Of a DNA stretch of 64,000 nt, positions 9,374-17,245 are shown one piece after another. Source of the DNA: Nocardia seriolae NBRC 15557 (GTDB lineage: Bacteria > Actinomycetota > Actinomycetes > Mycobacteriales > Mycobacteriaceae); assembly GCF_007990715.1 (NCBI RefSeq), contig NZ_BJWY01000008.1, forward strand, positions 54,029 through 118,028, written 5' to 3'. Both the position numbers and the translations under genes were made by a program. The notes under the pieces were generated by a model, which did not search any database, was not told the DNA's origin, and worked only from the letters and a program-made list of their open reading frames with translations. The stretch's first letter is position 1, and every line of letters begins with the position of its first letter.

Positions 9374-10104
9374 CGCAGCCGGGTGCGATCGGGGCGCAGC
9401 CAGCGGGCGGCCCGCACGTAGGCCGGCGGATCGGGATTCCGGGTCATGTACGCCAGCACCGCGACGACCGCGGCCACCGCCAGGGTGATGCCGCCGACAA
9501 TGCCCGCCCACCCGGCGAAGGAGCGCGTATTCGGGTCCGCGTAGCCGACTTCCGCGCGCAGCGTGGTGACATCACCCGCGGGCAGCTTCCAGGTCACCAC
9601 GGAGTCGCCCTCGCGGGTGCCGTTGGTGGTGGCGACGCGGGCCGGGAAGGCGACGGTCAGCTGCACGTCGGAGCCCTGGGGCGGCAGCGATTTCAGATCC
9701 ACCCGGCCGGTCAGGGTGACCAGGTCGCCGGTGCGGCTGAAGACCAGGTTGAACATGCCCGAGGTTTGGTCCGACATCGAGCCCAGCTGCTGCACCTCGC
9801 CGAAGGTGAGGTCGTCGAAATACACCTGGCTGCCGACGTATCCGTCCTGGGCGTACGAGTCCACCCGGACCTTGCTCTGCAACCCGTCGGGCGCCTTGAG
9901 CTGCGGCCCCTTGTCCTTGTCGTTCTGCGGGACGGCCGCGGCGACAATGCGGCCCGACACCCGGTCATTGGAGGACACGCCCATCGACACCTGCACCCGC
10001 AGGCATCCGGTCAGCCCCGCGAGCAGGACCACCGCCAGCATCCGCACCCGGCGGCGCGGCCGCCGCACCGGGGTTGACTCGGGCGTTTCCTCTGGTGTCG
10101 ACAT
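9370..10104 (-). CDS. lppM: Lipoprotein LppM
   Basis: Orthologue by sequence and position of Rv2171 (LppM). The N-terminus has an arginine-rich stretch, a hydrophobic segment and the lipobox LTGC at about residues 31-34, so the mature protein should be a diacylated outer-face lipoprotein. The conserved DGYVGSQ and DPNTRSFAG segments are present, followed by a C-terminal transmembrane helix (about 200-222) and a basic tail. An alternative GTG start at 10122 would add six residues. It starts just after the cruF stop and overlaps cruG by 4 bp. LppM is linked to lipoglycan and phagosome phenotypes in mycobacteria. Confidence 0.85.
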   Translation of the reverse strand: MSTPEETPESTPVRRPRRRVRMLAVVLLAGLTGCLRVQVSMGVSSNDRVSGRIVAAAVPQNDKDKGPQLKAPDGLQSKVRVDSYAQDGYVGSQVYFDDLTFGEVQQLGSMSDQTSGMFNLVFSRTGDLVTLTGRVDLKSLPPQGSDVQLTVAFPARVATTNGTREGDSVVTWKLPAGDVTTLRAEVGYADPNTRSFAGWAGIVGGITLAVAAVVAVLAYMTRNPDPPAYVRAARWLRPDRTRLR

Positions 10105-10125
10105 GATCGGACTCGGCTGCACGGC

Positions 10126-10944
10126 TCACATCGTGCCATGCGCCCGGGGCCGCAGGGTGATTCGACGGGCACCGAGCTCACGAACCAGCGGAAACCCCAG
10201 TACCCCGAGCCCGAGAAACCCGTACCCGGCCGATACCGGCAGTCCCAGAAACGCCGCGTGCGCCAGCGCCGACCCCAGCCACGTCCACCCGAACACGGCC
10301 ACCGGAACAGCCCGCCCCGCCCCGGTATCGGGTGCGGTCCGGTCCCACACCTCCAGCAGTACCGCCATCGCCACCGCCACCCCGAACCAGCCGACATAGT
10401 TGGTGACCGGAATCCGCTCCAGCCCGGGCAATCCCGCAACCGTCGAGCGCCAGCTCCACTGCCCGTCCGCGACCATCTGCGGATCCAGGAACAAATCCCA
10501 TCCGACCGCCCCCGCCGCCGTCAGCACCACCCGCCCCGCCACCGGCGAAATCCGTCCCCGCACACCGCGACTCACCATCCCGGCCACCATCCACACCGGA
10601 TACAACCCACCCGTCCACGCCAGCGCCACCACCAGCGGCACCCCCATCACCTCGGGTCCGAGCCGCCCACTCGCGTACTCATAGCAACCGAACGGAAACC
10701 CGGTCGCAGTCCCGAGCACCTCGGCCCCCAGCCCGATCCCCGAAACGATCACCAGCAACCCCGCCGCCCACCGCACACCCCGAGTCACCGCCGCGTGCAC
10801 CAAAGCGGCCCCCGCCGAAAGCAATACGACCACCACGGTCACCCGATCCCGCCCCACCCCGTGCGCCAGCGGATAGGTGATCTGCACCAGCACCAGCAGG
10901 ATCGCGGGCACCGCGGAAACCACCGTCGCCCGCTCCGCGGCCAT
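10126..10944 (-). CDS. cruF: CruF-type carotenoid 1',2'-hydratase
   Basis: Polytopic membrane protein (about 272 residues, 7-8 hydrophobic segments) of the carotenoid biosynthesis/DUF422 family. CruF adds water across the psi-end 1',2' double bond of gamma-carotene or lycopene. Visible family features are FPFGCYEYASGRLGPEVMGVP (about residues 75-95) and the WDLFLDPQMV and PVTNYVGWF segments. The start chosen is ATG 10944; in-frame GTG codons lie just upstream. It lies 52 bp after crtO and 3-21 bp before lppM, depending on the lppM start. The context strongly supports a pigment role. Confidence 0.83.
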   Translation of the reverse strand: MAAERATVVSAVPAILLVLVQITYPLAHGVGRDRVTVVVVLLSAGAALVHAAVTRGVRWAAGLLVIVSGIGLGAEVLGTATGFPFGCYEYASGRLGPEVMGVPLVVALAWTGGLYPVWMVAGMVSRGVRGRISPVAGRVVLTAAGAVGWDLFLDPQMVADGQWSWRSTVAGLPGLERIPVTNYVGWFGVAVAMAVLLEVWDRTAPDTGAGRAVPVAVFGWTWLGSALAHAAFLGLPVSAGYGFLGLGVLGFPLVRELGARRITLRPRAHGTM

Positions 10945-10996
10945 CACCCGCACCGGTGCGGGCTCGATTCGCCGTCCATTCCGGGATGGCGTGTGG

Positions 10997-12610
10997 TCAT
11001 CGCCGCCACGTGAGCAGGCGGCGGGGGCGCAGGTCGTGCTCGACCAGCCGGGCCGCGCTGCGGCCGCTCGCGCCGGACACGCCGCCGCCCGGATGCGTCG
11101 AGGCGCCGGTGAGATAGAGCCCCGGCGCTCCCGGAACTCGCTGGCCCGAGAGTTCGGGGAGCGGGCGCCACATGAACATCTGGTCGATGGACATCTCGAC
11201 GTGCATGACATTGCCGCCGAGCAGGCCCATTTCGCGTTCCAGGTCGGCGGGGGTCTGGACCTGGCGGTCGCGCACGGTGGCGGCGAAACCCGGTGCGTGG
11301 GCGTCGAGTTCGGCGATGATGCGGTCGGCCTCGCGGTCGGCGTGGTCGGACCACTCGGTGCCGTCGGCCAGGTTGTAGGGGTGCCACTGGGACCACAGGG
11401 TCAGCTGGTGTTCGCCCGGGGCAGCGATGGTCGGGTCCAGGGCGCTGAAGCTCATGGCCAGCACCACCGGGCGGGGCGGGAGGTCGCCCGCCAGGGCCGC
11501 ACCGTGGGCACGGCGCAGCTTGCGGCGGTCGGTCACGAGAAGTTGCAGGCCGTGGGCGGATTCGGCGGTGGTCGCGCCCGGGTAGCGGGGGAGGGCGGTG
11601 GTGGCCGCGCGGACCACCATGCCGATGCCGGGGCCGACGCGGATGCGGCGGCGCCAGTCGGCGAGCACGGCGGCGTCGAATCCGCCCCGCTCCAACAGGT
11701 CCAGGGTGGTGAGGATGTGGCAGCCCGCGATCACGCTGTCCGCGTGGACGTTCCGCCCGCTCGCGGTGCGCACTTCCCAGCGCTCCCCGTCCCGGGCGAC
11801 GGAAACCACCGCGTCCCCGGCGCTCACGGTGCCGCCGTCGGATTCCAGCCGCGCCACCAGCGCCGCGCTCAACGCCCCGCTGCCGCCGACCGCCCGCCCG
11901 GGCGGCAGCGTGTGCATGAGCGCCGCGAACCCGACCATGGGCGCGGACCCGGGTTCGGACATGGGCGGCCCGGACTGCGCGCCGAACCAGGCCAGCGCCG
12001 CCTTCAGCCGCTCACTGTCGAAGAGGCTGTCCAGCAGCGCGTCCCCGGTCTGCATCATCTCCCGTGAGAGCGCCCCGCCGCTGGCGCGCCCGGTCGCCCC
12101 GGCGGCCTCGCGGGGATCCATGCCCCAGAACGATTTCAGCAGGTGCCCGCCGGTCGGCGTCCCGGAGAAGGCCCGCATCACCCGGGCACTGCGCGGACCC
12201 CACACGCTCGCGAACCGCCGATACGCTTCGGCGTCGCGCTCCCCGCAGGCCGCGGCGATGGACGCGCAGGTCCGGTCCAGGTCGCGATGGAAAACGAGGG
12301 GCGGCAGGTCACTGCCGGGCGGCGCGGGCGCGAAGGCCCAGGGATCACAGTCGATATAGCGGAGCCCGAACCGCTCCAGCTCCAGTTCCTCGATGATCCC
12401 GGTGTGCCGGATCATGATGTGCGCGGACGATCCCCGATCCACCTGGTGCCCGGGAAATCGCTCGACGGTGGAGACGGCTCCGCCCAGTACCGTGTCGCGC
12501 TCGAGCACCTCGACCCGATGCCCGGCCCGCGCCAGATAGCAGGCCGCGACCAGCGCATTGTGCCCGGATCCGACAATGGCGACGGTCCGGGACTCGAAAC
12601 TCCCGCTCAC
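10997..12610 (-). CDS. crtO: CrtO-type carotene ketolase
   Basis: FAD-dependent oxidoreductase of the CrtI superfamily (537 residues), close in sequence to the CrtO beta-carotene/gamma-carotene ketolase of Rhodococcus erythropolis. The N-terminal FAD fold reads VAIVGSGHNALVAACYLARAG (about residues 9-29), followed by RHTGIIEEL and YIDCDPWAFAP. The C-terminal LTGASTHPGGGVSGASG is intact. CrtO introduces a 4-keto group on a beta-ionone ring. The GTG start at 12610 overlaps the upstream acetyltransferase stop (GTGA). A ring must be made elsewhere, since no lycopene cyclase is in the window. Confidence 0.88.
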   Translation of the reverse strand: MSGSFESRTVAIVGSGHNALVAACYLARAGHRVEVLERDTVLGGAVSTVERFPGHQVDRGSSAHIMIRHTGIIEELELERFGLRYIDCDPWAFAPAPPGSDLPPLVFHRDLDRTCASIAAACGERDAEAYRRFASVWGPRSARVMRAFSGTPTGGHLLKSFWGMDPREAAGATGRASGGALSREMMQTGDALLDSLFDSERLKAALAWFGAQSGPPMSEPGSAPMVGFAALMHTLPPGRAVGGSGALSAALVARLESDGGTVSAGDAVVSVARDGERWEVRTASGRNVHADSVIAGCHILTTLDLLERGGFDAAVLADWRRRIRVGPGIGMVVRAATTALPRYPGATTAESAHGLQLLVTDRRKLRRAHGAALAGDLPPRPVVLAMSFSALDPTIAAPGEHQLTLWSQWHPYNLADGTEWSDHADREADRIIAELDAHAPGFAATVRDRQVQTPADLEREMGLLGGNVMHVEMSIDQMFMWRPLPELSGQRVPGAPGLYLTGASTHPGGGVSGASGRSAARLVEHDLRPRRLLTWRR

Positions 12611-13236
12611 TGTGCCTTTTCCGGCCAGAGCGGCAGCCGCCGCCCGAGTACCGCGAACCGGCGGGTGTCGCCGGAGAAGATGAAGTGCCGCACCACATCC
12701 CCGAACCCCTGCCGCCGATACAGCCGCCAGGCCCGGTTCGCCTCCCGATCCACCTCGGGCGTGGACAGCAGCACGGTGCGCTCGGGCCGGTTCTGTAATA
12801 GCCGGGTGAGCAGGATCTCCCCGAGCCCGCGCCCCTGCGCGGCCGGGTGCACGTGCAGCTCGGTGAGCTCGAAATAGTCCGAAAGCAGTTCCCGCGCCGC
12901 GGGTTCGGGCCACCCGGTGCGCCGCATTCCGCTGTACACCTGCTGATGCCACCACTGGTGCGGCGCGCCGTGATACCCGTAGGCGATGGCCACGATGGGC
13001 GCGGTGCGCAGGTCCAGCCGCCCGTCGTCGTCGGGCAGCACCGCGGCCACGGCCTGCCAGCCGGGCCGGGTGGTGTGCTCGGTCCACATGGGCGCGCGCT
13101 GGTGCTCGGTGCCGCGCGGATAGTCCATGGCCGCGACGTAGACCGCGAGGGCATCGTGCAGCCGGTGCCGCAGGGTCGCGGCCGACATGTCGACCACGAC
13201 GGGCGCGGGTGTCGGTTTGGGGGTGACTGCGGTCAT
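12607..13236 (-). CDS. GNAT-family acetyltransferase (Rv2170-like)
   Basis: A 209-residue Gcn5-related N-acetyltransferase. The acetyl-CoA-binding motif reads ELHVHPAAQGRGLGEILL (about residues 120-137), followed by LSTPEVDREANRAWRLYRRQGF, the usual motif B. It corresponds in order to Rv2170, which has been linked to protein lysine acetylation in M. tuberculosis; the substrate here is unknown. It opens the minus-strand operon that continues through crtO, cruF, lppM and cruG. The ATG at 13236 was chosen because upstream sequence in the same frame is low-complexity and matches no family. Confidence 0.82.
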   Translation of the reverse strand: MTAVTPKPTPAPVVVDMSAATLRHRLHDALAVYVAAMDYPRGTEHQRAPMWTEHTTRPGWQAVAAVLPDDDGRLDLRTAPIVAIAYGYHGAPHQWWHQQVYSGMRRTGWPEPAARELLSDYFELTELHVHPAAQGRGLGEILLTRLLQNRPERTVLLSTPEVDREANRAWRLYRRQGFGDVVRHFIFSGDTRRFAVLGRRLPLWPEKAQ

Positions 13237-13427
13237 CGGCTGGACGCAACTCTCCGTTGGCGCGGACAGATGGATTCGACAGTAGCGCCACGGCGGACGC
13301 CGCAACTTGTCGGTGGGTCTCTCTATATTCAAACTCACGAGAAACCTTCGAATACCTGTTCGATCTTCACGCCGGCCAGATGCCCTTATAGAAGACGAAT
13401 CGGTGGACGAGTGGGGAGGTACCCGAA

Positions 13428-13868
13428 ATGAGCGGGAAAACGGAACGACCGGGCCATCCCGGCCGCGCCGGCGACCTACTGCGCAAGGCGGATGGTCTGT
13501 TGCTCGAGGCCCAGGGGGAGCGAGACCCGGCCGAGCGCTTCCGCATCGCCTACCTGGCCGCCCTGCGCGGGGCGGGTGCGGTGCTGGCTCTGACCGGAGC
13601 AGACCGCGCGCCCCGCGCGCGTTCTCGCAATGCCTGGGTCCTGATGCAGCGCGCGGCACCGGAATTCGTGATGTGGGCGGACTATTTCACCGGCCAATCC
13701 GAGACCCGCGCGGCCCTGGAAGCGGGGTTGCCGAGGCCGGTCGATGATCGCCGCGCCGACGAGTTCGCTTCGCGGGTAGGCGCATTCCTGCATGACGTGG
13801 GCGATCTGCTGGCCGCCGCGGCTCGCTTGCGCCCCAGTTCAGGGTGGGTAACCGGAATGCTGGCGTGA
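13428..13868 (+). CDS. SAV_6107-like HEPN protein
   Basis: Small all-alpha protein (146 residues) of the SAV_6107-like HEPN type, conserved next to mraZ in actinobacteria. It shows an N-terminal helix (DLLRKADGLLLEAQGE), an RFRIAYLAALRGAGAVLAL helix and a WVLMQRAAPEFVMWADYFTG segment. HEPN domains are often nucleotide- or RNA-related, but no catalytic RxxxxH motif is visible, so activity is open. The ATG has a GGGAGG sequence ten bases upstream. It is divergent from the acetyltransferase. Confidence 0.78.
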   Translation: MSGKTERPGHPGRAGDLLRKADGLLLEAQGERDPAERFRIAYLAALRGAGAVLALTGADRAPRARSRNAWVLMQRAAPEFVMWADYFTGQSETRAALEAGLPRPVDDRRADEFASRVGAFLHDVGDLLAAAARLRPSSGWVTGMLA

Positions 13869-13993
13869 GTATCGGCGAGTAGGTGGTCGCACTCTGATCG
13901 AACTCGTATTATTGGTGGCAGACAGCCGCCAAGGTCGGCTATCCGTCGTCTACCCGGAGGCGACAGCCACCACCTAGTGCCGGGGGAGGTACC

Positions 13994-14419
13994 GTGCCAC
14001 TCTCCGAGCACGAGCAGCGCATGCTCGAACAGATCGAGAGCGCGCTCTATGCTGAGGATCCGAAGTTCGCCTCGACTGTTCGGGGTGGACGGTTACGTTC
14101 TGCCACCGGTCGACGCAGACTTCAGGCGGCCGCCCTGTTCGTCCTCGGTCTGTTCCTATTGGTGGCGGGTATCGCCGCACCGTTCAAGCCCGGCGGGTTC
14201 CCGATCATCAGTCTGGTCGGCTTCATCGTCATGTTCGCGGCCGGCGTCCTGTTGCTGATCGGTGGCCCCCGCATGAGCGGTTCGGCGAGCCGCGTCAGCG
14301 ACGCGCACCCCAGCGCGGGCGGCGCTCCCGGCGCCAACCGCGGTAAGCAGCGCAAGCCGGGTGGGTTCTCCGCCCGGATGGAGGACCGCTTCCGCAAGAG
14401 GTTCGAACAAGACAGTTGA
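13994..14419 (+). CDS. DUF3040 membrane protein (Rv2169c-like)
   Basis: A 141-residue protein with the DUF3040 signature at its start (PLSEHEQRMLEQIESALYAEDPKFA). Two transmembrane helices at about residues 45-62 and 70-90 and a basic cytoplasmic tail follow. It matches Rv2169c in position upstream of mraZ. The function of the family is unknown; its constant place at the dcw boundary suggests an envelope link. The GTG start is preceded by GGGGAGG. A very strong hairpin lies 72 bp after the stop. Confidence 0.85.
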   Translation: MPLSEHEQRMLEQIESALYAEDPKFASTVRGGRLRSATGRRRLQAAALFVLGLFLLVAGIAAPFKPGGFPIISLVGFIVMFAAGVLLLIGGPRMSGSASRVSDAHPSAGGAPGANRGKQRKPGGFSARMEDRFRKRFEQDS

Positions 14420-14491
14420 CGGACTGCCGTGCGGCCGAGAGCTTTCGGCGCGGCCGACCGGCGGACCATGATCGACTAACTGAAACACTTG

Positions 14492-14542
14492 CGAAACGCC
14501 GTGACGCCACACCGATTTCGGGTGTGGCGTCACGGCGTTTCG
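14492..14542. terminator. Perfect 22-bp hairpin between the DUF3040 gene and mraZ
   Basis: Arms at 14492-14513 and 14521-14542 are perfect inverted repeats around a 7-base loop (GATTTCG). It would fold into an exceptionally stable stem on either strand. No U-tract follows, so it would be a U-less, mycobacterial-style terminator, or a boundary element separating the DUF3040 gene from the mraZ promoter. Confidence 0.7.
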
Positions 14543-14787
14543 TGTAGGTGCCGGTTCGGCGTGTCGCGGGTTTCCATGATTCCCCACACCTCCCCACGGG
14601 TGCACCCCACCGCGCCCCACGCGCGCCTGTTATGCCCGCTATCTGCGGGTTTGCTGGCGGTTGTCGGGCGCCGTCCGGCGCGCGTCGCGCGTGTCGGGGA
14701 ACTGCACGAAATCTTCCCCACCTCGGTGATAGCTGGCGTGACCTGCGAAGTTCGCCATGCGGGGACCGAGATCACCGACGCTTTCGA

Positions 14788-14820
14788 TTGAAAGTGGGGG
14801 AAAGTGGGGTAATGTGGAGC
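14788..14820 (+). promoter_or_regulatory. mraZ promoter overlapped by three MraZ boxes
   Basis: Three 10-bp units follow each other exactly at 14791-14820 (AAAGTGGGGG, AAAGTGGGGT, AATGTGGAGC), each carrying TGGGN or the close TGGAG. MraZ is known to bind TGGGN repeats spaced one helical turn apart. A sigma-70-type promoter, TTGAAA (14788-14793), 16 bp, TAATGT (14810-14815), lies inside the repeats. Bound MraZ would therefore cover the promoter and autoregulate the cluster. Confidence 0.8.
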
Positions 14821-14876
14821 GCGCACTACAGGAGGCCGAACAGTCGAGAGGGTGATCCGGTAGGAGGTGTCGGGGC

Positions 14877-15308
14877 TTGTTTCTCGGTACCTACACCCCT
14901 CGGTTGGACGACAAAGGGCGACTGACGTTGCCTGCGAAGTTCCGGGACGAGCTGGCGGGAGGGTTGATGGTCACGAAGGGACAGGACCACAGCCTTGCCG
15001 TGTACCCCAAGGACGAGTTCACCGCGTTAGCGCGGAGAGCCGCGGCCGCATCCCGATCGAACCCGCAGGCCCGAGCATTCGTCCGGGCCTTGGCGGCTTC
15101 CAGTGATGAGCAACGTCCGGACGCACAGGGCCGGATCATGCTGTCGGCCGAACACCGCCGCTACGCCAATCTCTCCAAGGATTGCGTGGTGATCGGCTCG
15201 GTCGACTTCCTCGAGATATGGGACAAGACGGCGTGGGATTCCTACCTCGCCGAGCACGAGGAGGATTACTCGCAGGCCAGAGACGAGTCGCTGGGCGGGA
15301 TCTTCTAG
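14877..15308 (+). CDS. mraZ: Transcriptional regulator MraZ
   Basis: A 143-residue protein with two AbrB-like SpoVT domains that assembles into a ring and represses the dcw operon. The first domain starts [23 protein letters not shown] and the second has [16 protein letters not shown] (about residues 83-98). The start codon is TTG, nine bases after an AGGAGG at 14862-14867, and the sequence aligns from this residue with Rv2166c. Its own binding boxes lie upstream at 14791-14820. It is separated from rsmH by 202 bp containing an RNA hairpin. Confidence 0.95.
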   Translation: MFLGTYTPRLDDKGRLTLPAKFRDELAGGLMVTKGQDHSLAVYPKDEFTALARRAAAASRSNPQARAFVRALAASSDEQRPDAQGRIMLSAEHRRYANLSKDCVVIGSVDFLEIWDKTAWDSYLAEHEEDYSQARDESLGGIF

Positions 15309-15345
15309 CCCGCAGCGAGGCGAGTGCCCTGCGGCCTCTGCCCGA

Positions 15346-15384
15346 CACCGACCCTGACGTACTTCCCCAACGCCAGGTGCGGTG
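15346..15384 (+). ncRNA. mraW-motif RNA hairpin in the rsmH leader
   Basis: The hairpin pairs 15346-15349 with 15381-15384 and 15353-15360 with 15370-15377 (one A/C mismatch). The terminal loop is ACTTCCCCA. The CUUCCCC loop on a single stem upstream of mraW/rsmH is the hallmark of the mraW RNA motif described in actinobacteria. It lies in the mraZ-rsmH spacer, where a cis-regulator of rsmH would be expected. The ligand, if any, is unknown. Confidence 0.72.
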
Positions 15385-15510
15385 CTTCGGTCAGAGACCA
15401 CGGGGCATTCGCCCAAATTCGAAGGTCGTTCTCGAAACGAGTACGGCCGTCCGGCGACCCTGTAGGGGCCGTGCGAATGAACGTGAGGCAGGAAATTCCG
15501 GGAGGTCCAG

Positions 15511-16491
15511 GTGCACCGAGGCAATGACGGCCCCCGCCATGTTCCGGTTCTCCTGCATCGCGCCGATGAAATCCTCGGTCCCGCACTGCAATCCGAAGGC
15601 GCGGTCTATGTGGACTGCACCCTGGGCCTGGGCGGGCACGCCGAATACTTCTTGCAGACGTATCCGAACATCCGGCTGGTCGGACTCGACCGCGATACCG
15701 CGGCGCTGAAGCTGGCCGGGGAGCGACTATCCCCGTTCCAGGACCGGATCACCCTGGTGCACACCAGGTATGACGGCATCGCGCACGCACTCGAACAAGC
15801 CGGACTACCCGAGAAGTCCTCGGTCAACGCGATTCTGATGGACCTGGGTGTGTCCTCCATGCAGCTGGACGAGGCCGAGCGCGGCTTCGCCTACTCCATC
15901 GACGCGCCCCTGGACATGCGGATGGACTCCAGCACCGGCCCCACCGCCGCCGACGTGCTCAATACCTACAGCCACGGCGAGCTGGCCCGGGTACTGAAAA
16001 TCTATGGCGAGGAGCGCTTCGCGGGCAAGATCGCCTCCGAGGTGGTGCGCCGCCGCCAGCGCACCCCGTTCACCACCAGCGCGCAGCTGGTGGAACTGCT
16101 CTACGACACCATTCCCGCCGCGGCCCGGCGCACCGGCGGGCATCCCGCCAAGCGCACCTTCCAGGCGCTGCGCGTCGAGGTGAACCGTGAGCTGGAATCC
16201 CTCGAGGCCGCCCTGCCCGCCGCGCTGGACGCGCTGGCCCCGGGCGGGCGGATCGTGGTGATGAGCTATCAGTCCCTGGAGGACCGGGTGGTGAAGACCG
16301 AGCTGGCCAAGCGGTCGGCCTCGCGCACACCGCTGGACCTGCCGGTCGAACTGCCCGGCATGGGACCGGAATTCAAGATCCTGACCCGGGGCGCGGAGAA
16401 GGCGACCGAGCAGGAGATCGAGGACAACCCGCGCGCGGTGCCGGTGCGCATGCGGGCGGCGGAACGGATCGCAGGGGAGGACGGCACATGA
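15511..16491 (+). CDS. rsmH: 16S rRNA (cytosine(1402)-N(4))-methyltransferase RsmH
   Basis: SAM-dependent methyltransferase (326 residues; also called MraW) acting on C1402 of 16S rRNA. The [13 protein letters not shown] start and the SAM-binding [15 protein letters not shown] (about residues 34-48) are typical. So are [20 protein letters not shown] (about 110-130) and the late [18 protein letters not shown] and [13 protein letters not shown]. The GTG start has GGGAGG eight bases upstream. The stop overlaps a 25-codon reading frame (ATGA at 16488), which in turn overlaps the ftsL-like gene. Confidence 0.95.
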   Translation: MHRGNDGPRHVPVLLHRADEILGPALQSEGAVYVDCTLGLGGHAEYFLQTYPNIRLVGLDRDTAALKLAGERLSPFQDRITLVHTRYDGIAHALEQAGLPEKSSVNAILMDLGVSSMQLDEAERGFAYSIDAPLDMRMDSSTGPTAADVLNTYSHGELARVLKIYGEERFAGKIASEVVRRRQRTPFTTSAQLVELLYDTIPAAARRTGGHPAKRTFQALRVEVNRELESLEAALPAALDALAPGGRIVVMSYQSLEDRVVKTELAKRSASRTPLDLPVELPGMGPEFKILTRGAEKATEQEIEDNPRAVPVRMRAAERIAGEDGT

Positions 16492-16565
16492 GCGGGCAAG
16501 CCCGGGACCGGGAGCGGGACACCACCGATCGGGCGGGGAGCCGCCGGTTCGGGGCCGCCCTATGA
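16488..16565 (+). CDS. Possible 25-codon linker ORF between rsmH and ftsL
   Basis: An ATG at 16488 overlaps the rsmH stop as ATGA. Its frame ends with a TGA at 16563 that overlaps the ftsL-like ATG, again as ATGA. The 25-residue peptide starts [11 protein letters not shown] and is almost entirely charged. It could be a leader that couples translation of rsmH to ftsL rather than a functional protein. No family is recognisable. Confidence 0.35.
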   Translation: MSGQARDRERDTTDRAGSRRFGAAL

Positions 16566-17245
16566 CGATTCAGAAGCAGGCGGCGGGCCGGGGGGCTCGC
16601 CGGGTGCAGGCCGCCGAACGGGTGAAATCCGGTGCGGCGAAACGAGCTTATGCCCGCCGCCGGAATCGGGCGGGCGGCGCGGCCGAGGTGCCCGGCATGC
16701 GGCGCGGGCGGCGCAGCGACGCCATGCCGCGCGGCCGGATGTCGTTCGTGGCCACCATCATCGCCCTGCTGGGCTGCGGCCTGGCCCTCACCCTGCTGCT
16801 CACCACCCGCGCCACCGAGGACTCCTACCAGCTCGGCGACCAGCGCCGCGCCAACCAGAAGCTGTCCGACGAGCGCGACGCCCTGCAACGCGAGGTCGCC
16901 GCCGCCGACTCGGCCCCCGAATTGGCCCAGCGCGCAGCCGAACTCGGCATGATCCCCGCCAAGGACCCGGCCCGCCTCGTCATCGGCCCCGACGGCCAGG
17001 TCACCGTGATCGGCAATCCCCAACCGGCCCAGGGCACCCCGGCCCCGCCGCTCAATACCACCCCGCCCGCCGCGGCCCAGCCGCCCAAGCCGGGCCAGCC
17101 CCAGGCCGACCGCGTCGTCCCGGTGACCACCACCCCGGCCCCACCCGCCGCGCCGACTACGACGCCGCCCACCAGCGCGAATCCCGCTCCGGCAGTTCAG
17201 GCTCCGCAGAATCCCCAGGTCCAGGCGAACGGAGCGCCCCGGTGA
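16562..17245 (+). CDS. ftsL: FtsL-like cell-division protein (Rv2164c-like)
   Basis: Bitopic membrane protein (227 residues). A basic cytoplasmic N-terminus is followed by one transmembrane helix at about residues 61-81 (FVATIIALLGCGLALTLLLTT). A short coiled-coil region follows (YQLGDQRRANQKLSDERDALQREVAA, about 88-113), then a long Pro/Ala/Thr-rich extracytoplasmic tail. Its place between rsmH and pbpB and its topology identify it as the FtsL component of the divisome, which recruits FtsQ and PbpB. The stop overlaps the pbpB GTG. The Pro-rich tail is much longer than in E. coli FtsL but fits the actinobacterial form. Confidence 0.85.
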   Translation: MTIQKQAAGRGARRVQAAERVKSGAAKRAYARRRNRAGGAAEVPGMRRGRRSDAMPRGRMSFVATIIALLGCGLALTLLLTTRATEDSYQLGDQRRANQKLSDERDALQREVAAADSAPELAQRAAELGMIPAKDPARLVIGPDGQVTVIGNPQPAQGTPAPPLNTTPPAAAQPPKPGQPQADRVVPVTTTPAPPAAPTTTPPTSANPAPAVQAPQNPQVQANGAPR

